A stretch of DNA of 5,191 nucleotides from Candidatus Sulfotelmatobacter sp. (GCA_030045935.1 JASIEN010000410.1:1-5191), one strand, 5' to 3'; shown: positions 1-5,191, counted from the stretch's first letter. Notes: a model not told the origin generated them from the sequence alone. Made by a program: numbers and translations.

Positions 1-389
1 GGAGTGATGTTTCGATCCGTGCCCACTGGATCGGCCTCCCAGTGAGAACGATATCGCTTCTCGTAATCGGCCCACTGCTCGTCCGATTCCAGATCTTTCT
101 CGTTGTAGGGCGGCAAACTTTCGATCCGTTTCTTGCTCACATTGACCTCAAAATCGTCCGTATTTTTGGCGGAGGCGTGAATGCCCTGCTCAGAAACGAT
201 AAACTTTTTCGTGGAGAGCCAGCCCCCGGTGTCGACCACAACATAGCTGATCTGGCCTGTGGAATGATCGAAGATTACATCGTCGATTTTGCCCAGCTTT
301 TCCCCGTCCAATCCATAGAGTTGCGAGCCGCGGATATCGTCGGCCGTGTCGGTGAAGCGGTAATCCTTTAAGGTGTCGTATTGCGCCAT
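1..389 (-). CDS. PRC-barrel domain protein, 3' end cut by window edge
   Basis: The minus strand is open from ATG at 389 to the window edge, giving 129 residues with no stop reached, so the C-terminus is missing. Residues about 16-90 look like a PRC-barrel domain: a short-strand pattern with GSQLYGLDGEKLGKIDDVIFD, then ISYVVVDTGGWLS and KKFIVS. PRC-barrel proteins are small beta-barrel proteins; in many soil bacteria, stand-alone members are cytoplasmic and of unknown or stress-related role. The downstream part is charged and rich in Trp and Tyr (EQWADYEKRYRSHWEAD). There is no signal peptide. A GGAGG Shine-Dalgarno (complement of 396-400) lies 6 nt before ATG 389 and 3 nt before an adjacent in-frame ATG at 392; the wider spacing favours 389. 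The gene is divergent from tolQ and has no evident functional link to Tol-Pal. The domain family is fairly sure; the function is unknown. Confidence 0.82.
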   Translation of the reverse strand, partial: MAQYDTLKDYRFTDTADDIRGSQLYGLDGEKLGKIDDVIFDHSTGQISYVVVDTGGWLSTKKFIVSEQGIHASAKNTDDFEVNVSKKRIESLPPYNEKDLESDEQWADYEKRYRSHWEADPVGTDRNIT

Positions 390-519
390 CATCGTCCTCC
401 GTAACAGATTCAGGTTCCACCAGATTTAGTGATGCTTGGATGCGCGAGATGGATGCGGCGTATAGCGAGGAAAACCAACTGGGCCGGTTTGCAAGATTCA
501 CGCCAATATAGCGTTTACG

Positions 520-547
520 TTTCGGATGCGCAGCCGAAAGCGCATCC
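520..547. repeat. Two overlapping, mutually exclusive inverted repeats upstream of tolQ
   Basis: GGATGCGC (524-531) and GCGCATCC (540-547) are perfect 8-bp inverted arms around an 8-nt loop. TTTCGG (520-525) and CCGAAA (534-539) form a second perfect 6-bp inverted repeat that shares bases with the first, so only one hairpin can form at a time. The element sits just upstream of a TATAAT box (558-563), about where a -35 region would be. It could be a regulator binding site or a chance or repetitive palindrome. If the TATAAT box is the real promoter, the element is not transcribed into the tolQ leader, which would argue against RNA attenuation for that transcript. Confidence 0.5.
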
Positions 548-557
548 TATTCTCATC

Positions 558-563
558 TATAAT
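558..563 (+). promoter_or_regulatory. Candidate -10 box of the tolQRA promoter
   Basis: TATAAT matches the sigma-70 -10 consensus exactly and lies 26 bp before the tolQ ATG at 589. No good TTGACA-like -35 is seen 16-18 bp upstream (the bases there are about CCGAAAG), and there is no extended TG. Transcription would start near 570 and give a very short leader. If real, it rules out the longer tolQ start at 526. Confidence 0.45.
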
Positions 564-588
564 CGGGGCAAGGAATCATCAAATTCTC

Positions 589-1299
589 ATGCCACTCTCC
601 TGTCTCTTTGCAGTTTTCGACGGCGGGGAAATTGTCGACCTCGTTTCCACCACCGGCCCGGTAGCCAAGTTTGTTCTCATCACGCTGCTGGCCTTCAGCC
701 TGATTTCCTGGGCAATTATTTTGACCAAGTGGAGCCTGTTGCGCCGCGCCCGCTTGCAGAGCGGACGCTTTGTGCGGGCTTTCCGCAAGGCGCAACGGCT
801 GCAGGACATTGCAACGGTGGCCGATCAGTTTCGTCCCAGCCCGTTGGTCGGAGTGTTTGAAGGCGGTTTTCAGGAATACAAGCGACAGGTATCCGCAGCC
901 GGCTCCCTGCGCAGCCTGACAACGGTACAACGCGGCATGCAGATCGGAGCGTCAGAAGAAATTACGCGGCTCGAGCGCAATGTGCCCTGGCTGGCCATCA
1001 CCGCCGCAGTGACACCTTTCATCGGGTTATTTGGGACGGTTTGGGGCATCATCGATGCCTTCCACGGATTGGGCACGGCTGGCGGCGCAACGTTGCGGGC
1101 CGTGGCGCCTGGAATTTCAGAAGCTCTTATTACAACGGCAGCCGGATTGGCCGCCGCCATCCCGGCAGTAATTGCTTACAACCTGATCGGCAGCTCCATA
1201 CGGGTATTTGCCGCGCGCAGCGATGACTTCGCACTGGAAGTTCTCAATTCCATGGAAACCGTTCAGGCCACCCAGACCATAGCCGAAGTGAGACGATAA
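589..1299 (+). CDS. tolQ: TolQ, proton-channel subunit of the Tol-Pal motor
   Basis: MotA/TolQ/ExbB-family inner-membrane protein of 236 residues (E. coli TolQ has 230). With TolR it forms the proton-conducting motor that energises TolA. Three membrane segments are visible: about residues 27-46, 133-156 (containing PFIGLFGTVWGIIDAF) and 174-200 (PGISEALITTAAGLAAAIPAVIAYN). The second and third carry the family signatures, including the channel-lining Thr residues (T150 and T182/T183, corresponding to E. coli T145 and T178). A large cytoplasmic loop separates segments 1 and 2, as in the family. Start: ATG 589 gives the usual length. An in-frame ATG at 526 would add 21 residues but has no Shine-Dalgarno and lies upstream of a TATAAT box. 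AGGA at 571-574 is rather far from 589 (14 nt), so the exact start is not settled. TolR follows after 26 bp. TolQ is preferred over ExbB because tolB and pal follow. Confidence 0.93.
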   Translation: MPLSCLFAVFDGGEIVDLVSTTGPVAKFVLITLLAFSLISWAIILTKWSLLRRARLQSGRFVRAFRKAQRLQDIATVADQFRPSPLVGVFEGGFQEYKRQVSAAGSLRSLTTVQRGMQIGASEEITRLERNVPWLAITAAVTPFIGLFGTVWGIIDAFHGLGTAGGATLRAVAPGISEALITTAAGLAAAIPAVIAYNLIGSSIRVFAARSDDFALEVLNSMETVQATQTIAEVRR

Positions 1300-1313
1300 A
1301 GCTAGACGATAAA
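1291..1313 (+). repeat. Short direct repeat across the tolQ stop codon
   Basis: AGACGATAAA occurs at 1291-1300 (including the TAA stop of tolQ) and again at 1304-1313, a 13-bp period. It looks like a small local duplication in the tolQ-tolR spacer. No function is apparent. The tolR Shine-Dalgarno (GAGG, 1317-1320) lies just after it. Confidence 0.6.
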
Positions 1314-1325
1314 AGTGAGGCGGTA

Positions 1326-1754
1326 ATGGCGTTCACTACTTCCAATGGCCGTACACAGACGGCACTTGCCGATATCAATATTACTCCGCTGGTCGACGTC
1401 GTGCTGGTTTTGCTGATCATATTTATGGTGACGGCTCCCATCTTGCAGTCGGGGATCGAAGTCAATGTGCCCAAAACCCGCACCGTGAAAGAAATTACGG
1501 AAGAACGGCTGGTCATCACGATCAACAAAGATCAGCGCGTTTTCCTGGGGAACGACGCCATCAATATCAACGAGATCGCCGCGAAGTTGCATCAGAAGAT
1601 TCGCGATCCCCGCAATCAATTTATTTTTGTCCGCGCCGATGAGAATGTGCCATTTGGCGCTTTCGCCACGGTTATGGATGCGGTGAAGCAGGCCGGCATT
1701 ACCAATATCAGCATCGTGACCCAGCCGCTGGAAAGTAATGGCCCAAAACGCTGA
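1326..1754 (+). CDS. tolR: TolR, ExbD/TolR-family motor subunit
   Basis: Inner-membrane protein of 142 residues, the same length as E. coli TolR. It has a short cytoplasmic N-terminus, one membrane helix (about residues 22-40) and a periplasmic domain (about 45-137). The family signature DINITPLVDVVLVLLIIFM is intact. Asp24 in the helix corresponds to the essential proton-carrying Asp23 of E. coli TolR. The C-terminal AGITNISIVTQP matches the usual ExbD/TolR ending. With TolQ it couples proton flow to TolA movement and, in known systems, contacts peptidoglycan. Start: ATG 1326 has GAGG five bases upstream. The 3' end overlaps the next gene by 17 bp, which suggests translational coupling. The family is certain; TolR rather than ExbD is inferred from the locus. 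Confidence 0.94.
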   Translation: MAFTTSNGRTQTALADINITPLVDVVLVLLIIFMVTAPILQSGIEVNVPKTRTVKEITEERLVITINKDQRVFLGNDAININEIAAKLHQKIRDPRNQFIFVRADENVPFGAFATVMDAVKQAGITNISIVTQPLESNGPKR

Positions 1755-2532
1755 AATTTTCTTTGAGCACTACAGCTGGCCGCGCGCATTGGCTTGGTCG
1801 GCGGGGTTTCACGTTCTGGTGGCCGGAGTGATTATCCTCTACGCGGCGTTTTTCCTGAGACCGCATGGAGAGGGTTGGGGTTCGGGCGGAGGCGGTTCGG
1901 CGATCGGCGTCTCGCTCGTGAGCTCAGTTCCCTTGCCGGCGCAACCTACGCAAACTCAAAACGTGCTAGCGAATGAATCCAAGGGATTGACTCAGTCTCA
2001 ACCCAAGATCGAAGAGAAGGAGCCGGGTGCGATTGAGATTCAGGGCAAGAACACGAAACTGAAGCCCAAAAAGCCGCCGACTCCGACCAAAGCGAACCGT
2101 CCTCCCGAGCCCGAGCCGGAAACCAACCAGGTCGCATTTGGAGAAGGCGGCCCGGTCAGCGGCCCTTACGGAACCTTTGCGGCGGGTGGCGCAAAGGGTG
2201 GTTTCGGAATCACCGGCAGCGGCGGCGATTTCGGCACTCGCTATGGCTGGTACGTGCAGATCATCCAAAGGAAAGTCTCGGAGAATTGGCTGAAGTATGA
2301 GGTTGATCCGCGGATCACCACTGCACAACGCGTCTACATTACGTTCGACATCGCCCGCGACGGGCATCCCTACAATATTCGTATCGAGCAATCGAGCGGT
2401 GTGCCCTCGCTCGATATCTCCGCTACTCGCGCGTTGCAACGCATCGACACATTCGGCCCGCTGCCCTCCGATTACAGTGGCAACATGATTTCAGTTGAGT
2501 ACTGGTTCGATTACAGCAGGAATAAAAATTAG
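1738..2532 (+). CDS. tolA: TolA-like / TonB C-terminal-domain energy transducer
   Basis: Protein of 264 residues with TonB/TolA layout: a cytoplasmic N-terminus, one membrane helix (about 17-40), a periplasmic linker, and a C-terminal TonB/TolA-type domain (about 168-262, with YVQIIQRKVSENW, VYITFDIARDGHPYNIRIEQSSG and ISATRALQRI). Ser21 and His25 in the helix keep the Ser-x3-His spacing of the SHLS motif that contacts TolQ/ExbB. It is much shorter than E. coli TolA (421 residues) and lacks the long Ala/Lys-rich helix. The linker instead has a Gly-rich patch (44-54), a Lys/Pro/Glu stretch (86-130) and a second Gly-rich stretch (136-166), so it resembles TonB. Its place between tolR and tolB argues for the TolA role of reaching across the periplasm to TolB/Pal. 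ATG 1738 lies inside tolR (17 bp overlap) behind a weak GGAAAG. It could be annotated as an energy transducer TonB. Confidence 0.82.
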   Translation: MAQNAEIFFEHYSWPRALAWSAGFHVLVAGVIILYAAFFLRPHGEGWGSGGGGSAIGVSLVSSVPLPAQPTQTQNVLANESKGLTQSQPKIEEKEPGAIEIQGKNTKLKPKKPPTPTKANRPPEPEPETNQVAFGEGGPVSGPYGTFAAGGAKGGFGITGSGGDFGTRYGWYVQIIQRKVSENWLKYEVDPRITTAQRVYITFDIARDGHPYNIRIEQSSGVPSLDISATRALQRIDTFGPLPSDYSGNMISVEYWFDYSRNKN

Positions 2533-2617
2533 CTGGATAGATGAAACCAACCTCTGCCTGCGGGAATCCCATTGATTATTTCTCTGGTTCTCCCGAGCGG
2601 CTATGATCGTTTGTAAC

Positions 2618-2646
2618 TTGTCAGCAAAAACATATCGGAGTACGAT
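2618..2646 (+). promoter_or_regulatory. Candidate sigma-70 promoter for tolB-pal
   Basis: TTGTCA (2618-2623) and TACGAT (2641-2646) are separated by 17 bp; they match the -35 consensus at 5 of 6 and the -10 consensus at 4 of 6. The site lies in the 166-bp gap between tolA and tolB and would start transcription near 2653, upstream of the preferred tolB ATG at 2699. It would allow tolB-pal expression independently of tolQRA. This is a pattern match only. Confidence 0.35.
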
Positions 2647-2698
2647 ATTGTCGTTTACAGGATGCATTTTCCCGGTTTCGCAAAAAGTATTCGTGACA

Positions 2699-4066
2699 AT
2701 GCAACAGCGCAGAGGTGAAGGGCAAACCGCGCCGATAGTTCGCCTACTGGGCCTGCTTGGTTTGCTGTTCGCGAGCTTGCTGTCATCTCTTTGCTTCGCC
2801 CAGGATTGGGTGCGAACCGGATCCGGCCTCGGCGTCGAGAAAGTCCGGCTTGCGGTTCCCGATTTCAAGTCTTCCACAAACGATCCCCAGAACGCCGCGC
2901 TGCTCAAGACTTTCAACGATACGTTCTGGGATGATCTCGACAACTCGGGAATAGTCGAGCTTGTTTCCAAAAGTTTCTATCCTTTGCAGACTCCCGGCCA
3001 GCCGAATGAAGTCACTTTCGGAGCGTGGAATGCGCCGCCACCGAATGCGGCGATGGTTGCTTTCGGAAACCTGGGTGTAGCCAACGATAAACTTACGGTG
3101 TTGGGTTGGCTCTATGATGTGAAGAACACCCAATCGCCGCAAGTTCTCGGCAAGGAGTACACCGATGTTGCCAGTGATGACGCCGCTCGCATCATCGCTC
3201 ACAAATTTGCCGACGAAATTATCTTCCGCCTGGGCGGCGGAATCCAAGGGATTGCCGAGAGTAAGATTTACTTCGTCAGCGACCGTTCCGGCCACAAAGA
3301 GATCTGGGTGATGGACTACGACGGCGCGAATCAGCGCCAGGTAACCCATCAGAATTCGATTTCGCTCTCGCCTCGCATTTCACCCGATGGGACCCGGCTC
3401 GCCTTCAGTTCTTTGACCAAAAGCGGTTGGGACATTCTGATGTTCTCGACCGATCTGAACCGGTTGGTCAGTTTTCCGCGTTTCGGAGCGACCAATCTTT
3501 CACCCTCCTGGTCCCCGGATGGTTTGAAGCTGGCGTTTTCCTCGTCGCGCAGTGGAGATTCGGAAATCTATCTTTGTGATGCCGGTGGCGGCAACCTGCA
3601 TCGCATGACAGCCGGTCAGGGCCCGGATGTTTCTCCTGCATGGAACCGCAAGACTGGGGTGCAGATCGCTTTTGTCAGCGGCCGCACCGGGCTGCCGCAG
3701 GTCTACAGTATGGAGGCCGATGGCACCAATCAACAGCGTTTGACTGATCAAGGCTACGCGGTTTCACCCAACTGGTCGCCGAACGGTCAATTTTTGGCTC
3801 TGGCGTGGATTCGCAAGTACGGTCCTGGCGAGCCCGGTTCCTCCGATATATATTTGATGGACATTGCCAGCAGACAATGGGTGCAGCTTACCCACGACGG
3901 CGGACACAACGATTTTCCCTATTGGTCGCCGGATGGGCGGCATATTGTGTTTCAGTCGAGCCGCTCGGGCCGCGAAGAAATTTGGATGATGTTGGCCGAT
4001 GGCACTAAACTTCATCAGTTGACTTTTACGGGGCGTAATACTCAACCCAACTGGAGTTGGAAATAA
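2699..4066 (+). CDS. tolB: TolB, periplasmic beta-propeller of Tol-Pal
   Basis: Protein of 455 residues (E. coli TolB has 430). A Sec signal peptide covers about residues 1-34: arginines, the hydrophobic run LLGLLGLLFASLLSSL, then a cut near CFA/QDW. Cys32 is preceded by Leu, so it is not a lipobox. The TolB N-terminal domain follows (about 47-180, from VRLAVPDFK). Next come PD40/WD40-like propeller blades with repeated SPDG-type cores: ISPDGTRLAFSS (228-238), WSPDGLKLAFSS (271-282), a degenerate WNRKTGVQIAFVSGR (315-329), WSPNGQFLALAW (359-370) and WSPDGRHIVFQSSR (409-422). It ends with QPNWSWK. TolB binds Pal and the TolA C-terminus in the periplasm. Start: the frame is open back to an ATG at 2603, but that would put 32 extra residues before the signal peptide and lies upstream of the candidate promoter. 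ATG 2699 fits the family better, although neither start has a good Shine-Dalgarno. Pal follows after 48 bp. Confidence 0.93.
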   Translation: MQQRRGEGQTAPIVRLLGLLGLLFASLLSSLCFAQDWVRTGSGLGVEKVRLAVPDFKSSTNDPQNAALLKTFNDTFWDDLDNSGIVELVSKSFYPLQTPGQPNEVTFGAWNAPPPNAAMVAFGNLGVANDKLTVLGWLYDVKNTQSPQVLGKEYTDVASDDAARIIAHKFADEIIFRLGGGIQGIAESKIYFVSDRSGHKEIWVMDYDGANQRQVTHQNSISLSPRISPDGTRLAFSSLTKSGWDILMFSTDLNRLVSFPRFGATNLSPSWSPDGLKLAFSSSRSGDSEIYLCDAGGGNLHRMTAGQGPDVSPAWNRKTGVQIAFVSGRTGLPQVYSMEADGTNQQRLTDQGYAVSPNWSPNGQFLALAWIRKYGPGEPGSSDIYLMDIASRQWVQLTHDGGHNDFPYWSPDGRHIVFQSSRSGREEIWMMLADGTKLHQLTFTGRNTQPNWSWK

Positions 4067-4073
4067 ATCACTT

Positions 4074-4083
4074 CGTCTAGACG
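4074..4083. repeat. 10-bp perfect palindrome in the tolB-pal spacer
   Basis: CGTCTAGACG is a perfect palindrome, extendable by a T:G wobble and a T-A pair. It lies 8 bp after the tolB stop and about 20 bp before the pal Shine-Dalgarno. As an RNA hairpin it would have almost no loop, and no U-run follows, so it is not a terminator. It could be a protein site or chance. Confidence 0.3.
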
Positions 4084-4102
4084 GAATCAGTTCCCGGTCC
4101 GC

Positions 4103-4108
4103 AGGAGG
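4103..4108 (+). promoter_or_regulatory. Strong Shine-Dalgarno that decides the pal start
   Basis: AGGAGG lies 6 nt before the GTG at 4115, the ideal spacing. The next in-frame ATG (4130) is 21 nt away and has only AAAGG two bases before it. This is the strongest ribosome site in the window, which fits Pal being made in large amounts. Confidence 0.8.
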
Positions 4109-4114
4109 ACAAAC

Positions 4115-4867
4115 GTGGAGAGAAAGGTAATGAATCATCGAGCTGTGCAATTGTTCGCAACTGTCGCATCTCTGGCCGCCATTCTTTTCCTGGGCGCATG
4201 TCACAAGAAAGCAGCGCCGGCGCCGCCACCACCGCCACCACCGCCTCCGGCTCCCACGGCTTCAATCTCGGTTAGTCCGGACACCATCCAGCAAGGCCAG
4301 TCGGCCACGCTGAGCTGGCAGACCTCGAACGCGACCGATGTTTCGATTGATGGCATTGGCGCGGTCCAGGCTAGCGGCTCGCAGCAGGTGAGCCCGTCGC
4401 AGTCAACGACGTATCACTTGGTTGCGAAAGGCGCGGGCGGGACGCAGGAAGCATCCACACGCCTCACCGTGACCCAGCCGCCACCGCCACCACCAGCGCC
4501 GGCGCCCGGACCATCAGATGAAGACCTCTTCGGCCAGAACATCAAGGACATTTATTTCGATTATGACAAGTCGGATATTCGTCCAGACCAAGAGGCGTCC
4601 ATGCAGGCGGACGTGCAGTTCCTCAATCAGCACCCAAATATCAACTTCCTGATTGAGGGTCACTGCGACGAGCGCGGTTCCATCGAATACAACCTCGCTC
4701 TCGGCGACAGGCGCGCTCAATCTGTCAGGAGCACCCTGGTAGCCGGCGGAGTCAGCGCCAGCCGTATCAAGACCATCAGCTACGGCAAGGAAAAGCCGTT
4801 CTGCCTGGAGCACACTGAATCGTGCTGGCAGGAAAACCGCCGCGGTCACTTTGTGTACCAGAAGTAA
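4115..4867 (+). CDS. pal: Pal, peptidoglycan-associated lipoprotein with Ig-like insert
   Basis: Outer-membrane lipoprotein of 250 residues from a GTG start. A lipoprotein signal peptide ends in the lipobox LGAC, with Cys29 as the lipidated residue. The order after that is: poly-Pro linker (nine Pro, 37-45), a bacterial Ig-like domain (about 49-120, with ISVSPDTIQQGQSATLSW and STTYHLVAKGAGG), a second Pro-rich linker (122-133), and an OmpA-type peptidoglycan-binding domain (about 138-250). The last contains IYFDYDKSDIRPD and GHCDERGSIEYN followed by LALGDRRAQSV. Asp185 and Arg200 have the 15-residue spacing of the pair that holds diaminopimelate in this fold. SYGKEKP and NRRGHFVY match the usual Pal C-terminus. 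Pal tethers the outer membrane to the wall and binds TolB. The protein is far longer than E. coli Pal (173 residues) because of the Ig-like insert. Cys184, Cys230 and Cys237 lie in the periplasmic domain, and the last two could form a disulfide. A terminator follows the gene. Confidence 0.94.
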   Translation: MERKVMNHRAVQLFATVASLAAILFLGACHKKAAPAPPPPPPPPPAPTASISVSPDTIQQGQSATLSWQTSNATDVSIDGIGAVQASGSQQVSPSQSTTYHLVAKGAGGTQEASTRLTVTQPPPPPPAPAPGPSDEDLFGQNIKDIYFDYDKSDIRPDQEASMQADVQFLNQHPNINFLIEGHCDERGSIEYNLALGDRRAQSVRSTLVAGGVSASRIKTISYGKEKPFCLEHTESCWQENRRGHFVYQK

Positions 4868-4880
4868 CTCGGCGCTAGCA

Positions 4881-4914
4881 TCAGGGGCGAAGCCGCCTTC
4901 GCCCCTGACTTTTT
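4881..4914 (+). terminator. Rho-independent terminator after pal
   Basis: TCAGGGGCGAAG (4881-4892) pairs perfectly with CTTCGCCCCTGA (4897-4908) around the 4-nt loop CCGC. It is followed by C and five T (4910-4914). A 12-bp GC-rich stem plus a T-run, 13 bp past the pal stop, is a textbook intrinsic terminator. It separates pal from the following cpoB-like gene. Confidence 0.92.
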
Positions 4915-4972
4915 CATGCTGAGGGAAAATTCTTGTCAGAATAAATCCCGCTGCCCGCCGCTTGAATCCATC

Positions 4973-4978
4973 TAGAAT
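4973..4978 (+). promoter_or_regulatory. Candidate -10 box before the cpoB-like gene
   Basis: TAGAAT matches the -10 consensus at 5 of 6 and lies 20 bp before the ATG at 4999. No convincing -35 sits at the right distance; a TTGTCA at 4933-4938 is too far away. Some promoter is expected here because the terminator before it should stop readthrough from pal. Confidence 0.3.
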
Positions 4979-4998
4979 ACCCGCAGGGAGTTACGCCT

Positions 4999-5191
4999 AT
5001 GAAACCACGCATCCATTTCGCCCTTATTGCGGCGCTCTTGATCCCATGGCTGGCGGTCACCCCCGGCTGGGGCGCCAGCAAGGAAATGATCCAACTGCAA
5101 ACCCAGGTGCAGCAGTTGCAGGAGCAGATGACTGCCATGCAGCGCAGCTTTGATGAGCGCATGGGCGTGATGAAAAACCTGGTCGAGCAGG
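4999..5191 (+). CDS. cpoB: CpoB/YbgF-like periplasmic coiled-coil protein, 5' part only
   Basis: The first 64 residues are present; the gene runs off the right edge without a stop. ATG 4999 has GGGAG (4986-4990) 8 nt upstream. A Sec signal peptide covers about residues 1-26 (MKPR, then HFALIAALLIPWLAV, cut near WGA/SKE). From residue 27 a Gln-rich coiled coil begins (MIQLQTQVQQLQEQMTAMQ, then FDERMGVMKNLVEQ). CpoB/YbgF proteins have this plan: signal peptide, trimerising coiled coil, then C-terminal TPR repeats that would lie outside the window. In E. coli CpoB binds TolA and coordinates PBP1B wall synthesis with outer-membrane constriction. The position directly after pal, as in the classical operon, is the main support. 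The TPR part cannot be seen, so another coiled-coil periplasmic protein is possible. Confidence 0.75.
   Translation, partial: MKPRIHFALIAALLIPWLAVTPGWGASKEMIQLQTQVQQLQEQMTAMQRSFDERMGVMKNLVEQ

Noticed and set aside
42..371. 109-residue + strand open frame
   Set aside because: It is the antisense of the PRC-barrel gene, which has a strong Shine-Dalgarno and a recognisable domain.
526..588. N-terminal extension of TolQ from the ATG at 526
   Set aside because: It has no Shine-Dalgarno, contains the TATAAT box and palindrome, and adds a non-family N-terminus.
429..860. 143-residue + strand open frame overlapping tolQ
   Set aside because: It has no recognisable domain and overlaps tolQ in another frame, where tolQ clearly shows the family motifs.
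1966..2439. 157-residue minus-strand open frame
   Set aside because: It is an Arg/Leu-rich shadow opposite tolA, with no domain or ribosome site identified.
2603..2698. N-terminal extension of TolB from the ATG at 2603
   Set aside because: It would bury the signal peptide 32 residues inside the protein and lies upstream of the candidate promoter.
2491..2970. 159-residue minus-strand open frame across the tolA-tolB gap
   Set aside because: It has no recognisable domain and is mostly antisense to the well-supported tolB.
4071..4086. Terminator between tolB and pal
   Set aside because: The CGTCTAGACG palindrome has no loop and no following T-run, so it cannot act as an intrinsic terminator.
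4933..4961. TTGTCA at 4933 as the -35 of a cpoB promoter
   Set aside because: The bases 16-18 bp downstream are GC-rich with no -10-like hexamer, and TAGAAT at 4973 is 34 bp away.

Overview
The window holds a nearly complete Tol-Pal cell-envelope locus of a diderm (Gram-negative-type) bacterium. The gene order is tolQ-tolR-tolA-tolB-pal-cpoB, all on the + strand, and it matches the classical order. A divergent PRC-barrel gene lies at the left edge. The likely source is Acidobacteriota. This is inferred from the moderately high GC, the Pal architecture (a lipoprotein with a bacterial Ig-like domain between two poly-proline linkers, a GHCDERGS motif and a C-terminal Cys pair), and a short TonB-like TolA. 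No rRNA or other taxonomic marker is present, so this placement is tentative.

Layout. Positions 1-389 (minus strand) carry a PRC-barrel protein whose 3' end is cut by the window edge. Positions 390-588 are a divergent intergenic region with a TATAAT box and two overlapping, mutually exclusive inverted repeats. Positions 589-2532 carry tolQ, tolR and tolA, tightly packed (26 bp gap, then 17 bp overlap), so they are probably one transcription and translation unit. After a 166 bp gap with a candidate promoter comes tolB (2699-4066). After a further 48 bp comes pal (4115-4867), which starts at GTG behind a near-perfect Shine-Dalgarno. A strong intrinsic terminator (4881-4914) follows pal. The 5' end of a cpoB/ybgF-like gene (from 4999) runs off the right edge.

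How the parts work together, from known Tol-Pal biology: TolQ and TolR form the proton-driven inner-membrane motor. It energises TolA, whose C-terminal domain crosses the periplasm. TolB is the periplasmic beta-propeller that binds Pal. Pal is the outer-membrane lipoprotein that binds peptidoglycan. CpoB is the periplasmic coiled-coil/TPR partner that links the system to cell-wall synthesis at division. The system keeps the outer membrane attached and constricting during division.

I found no mobile element, CRISPR array, RNA gene or plainly new system. The points of most interest are lineage-specific variations: the Ig-like insert in Pal, the short Gly/Pro-rich TolA, the regulatory-looking repeats before tolQ, and the terminator separating pal from cpoB.
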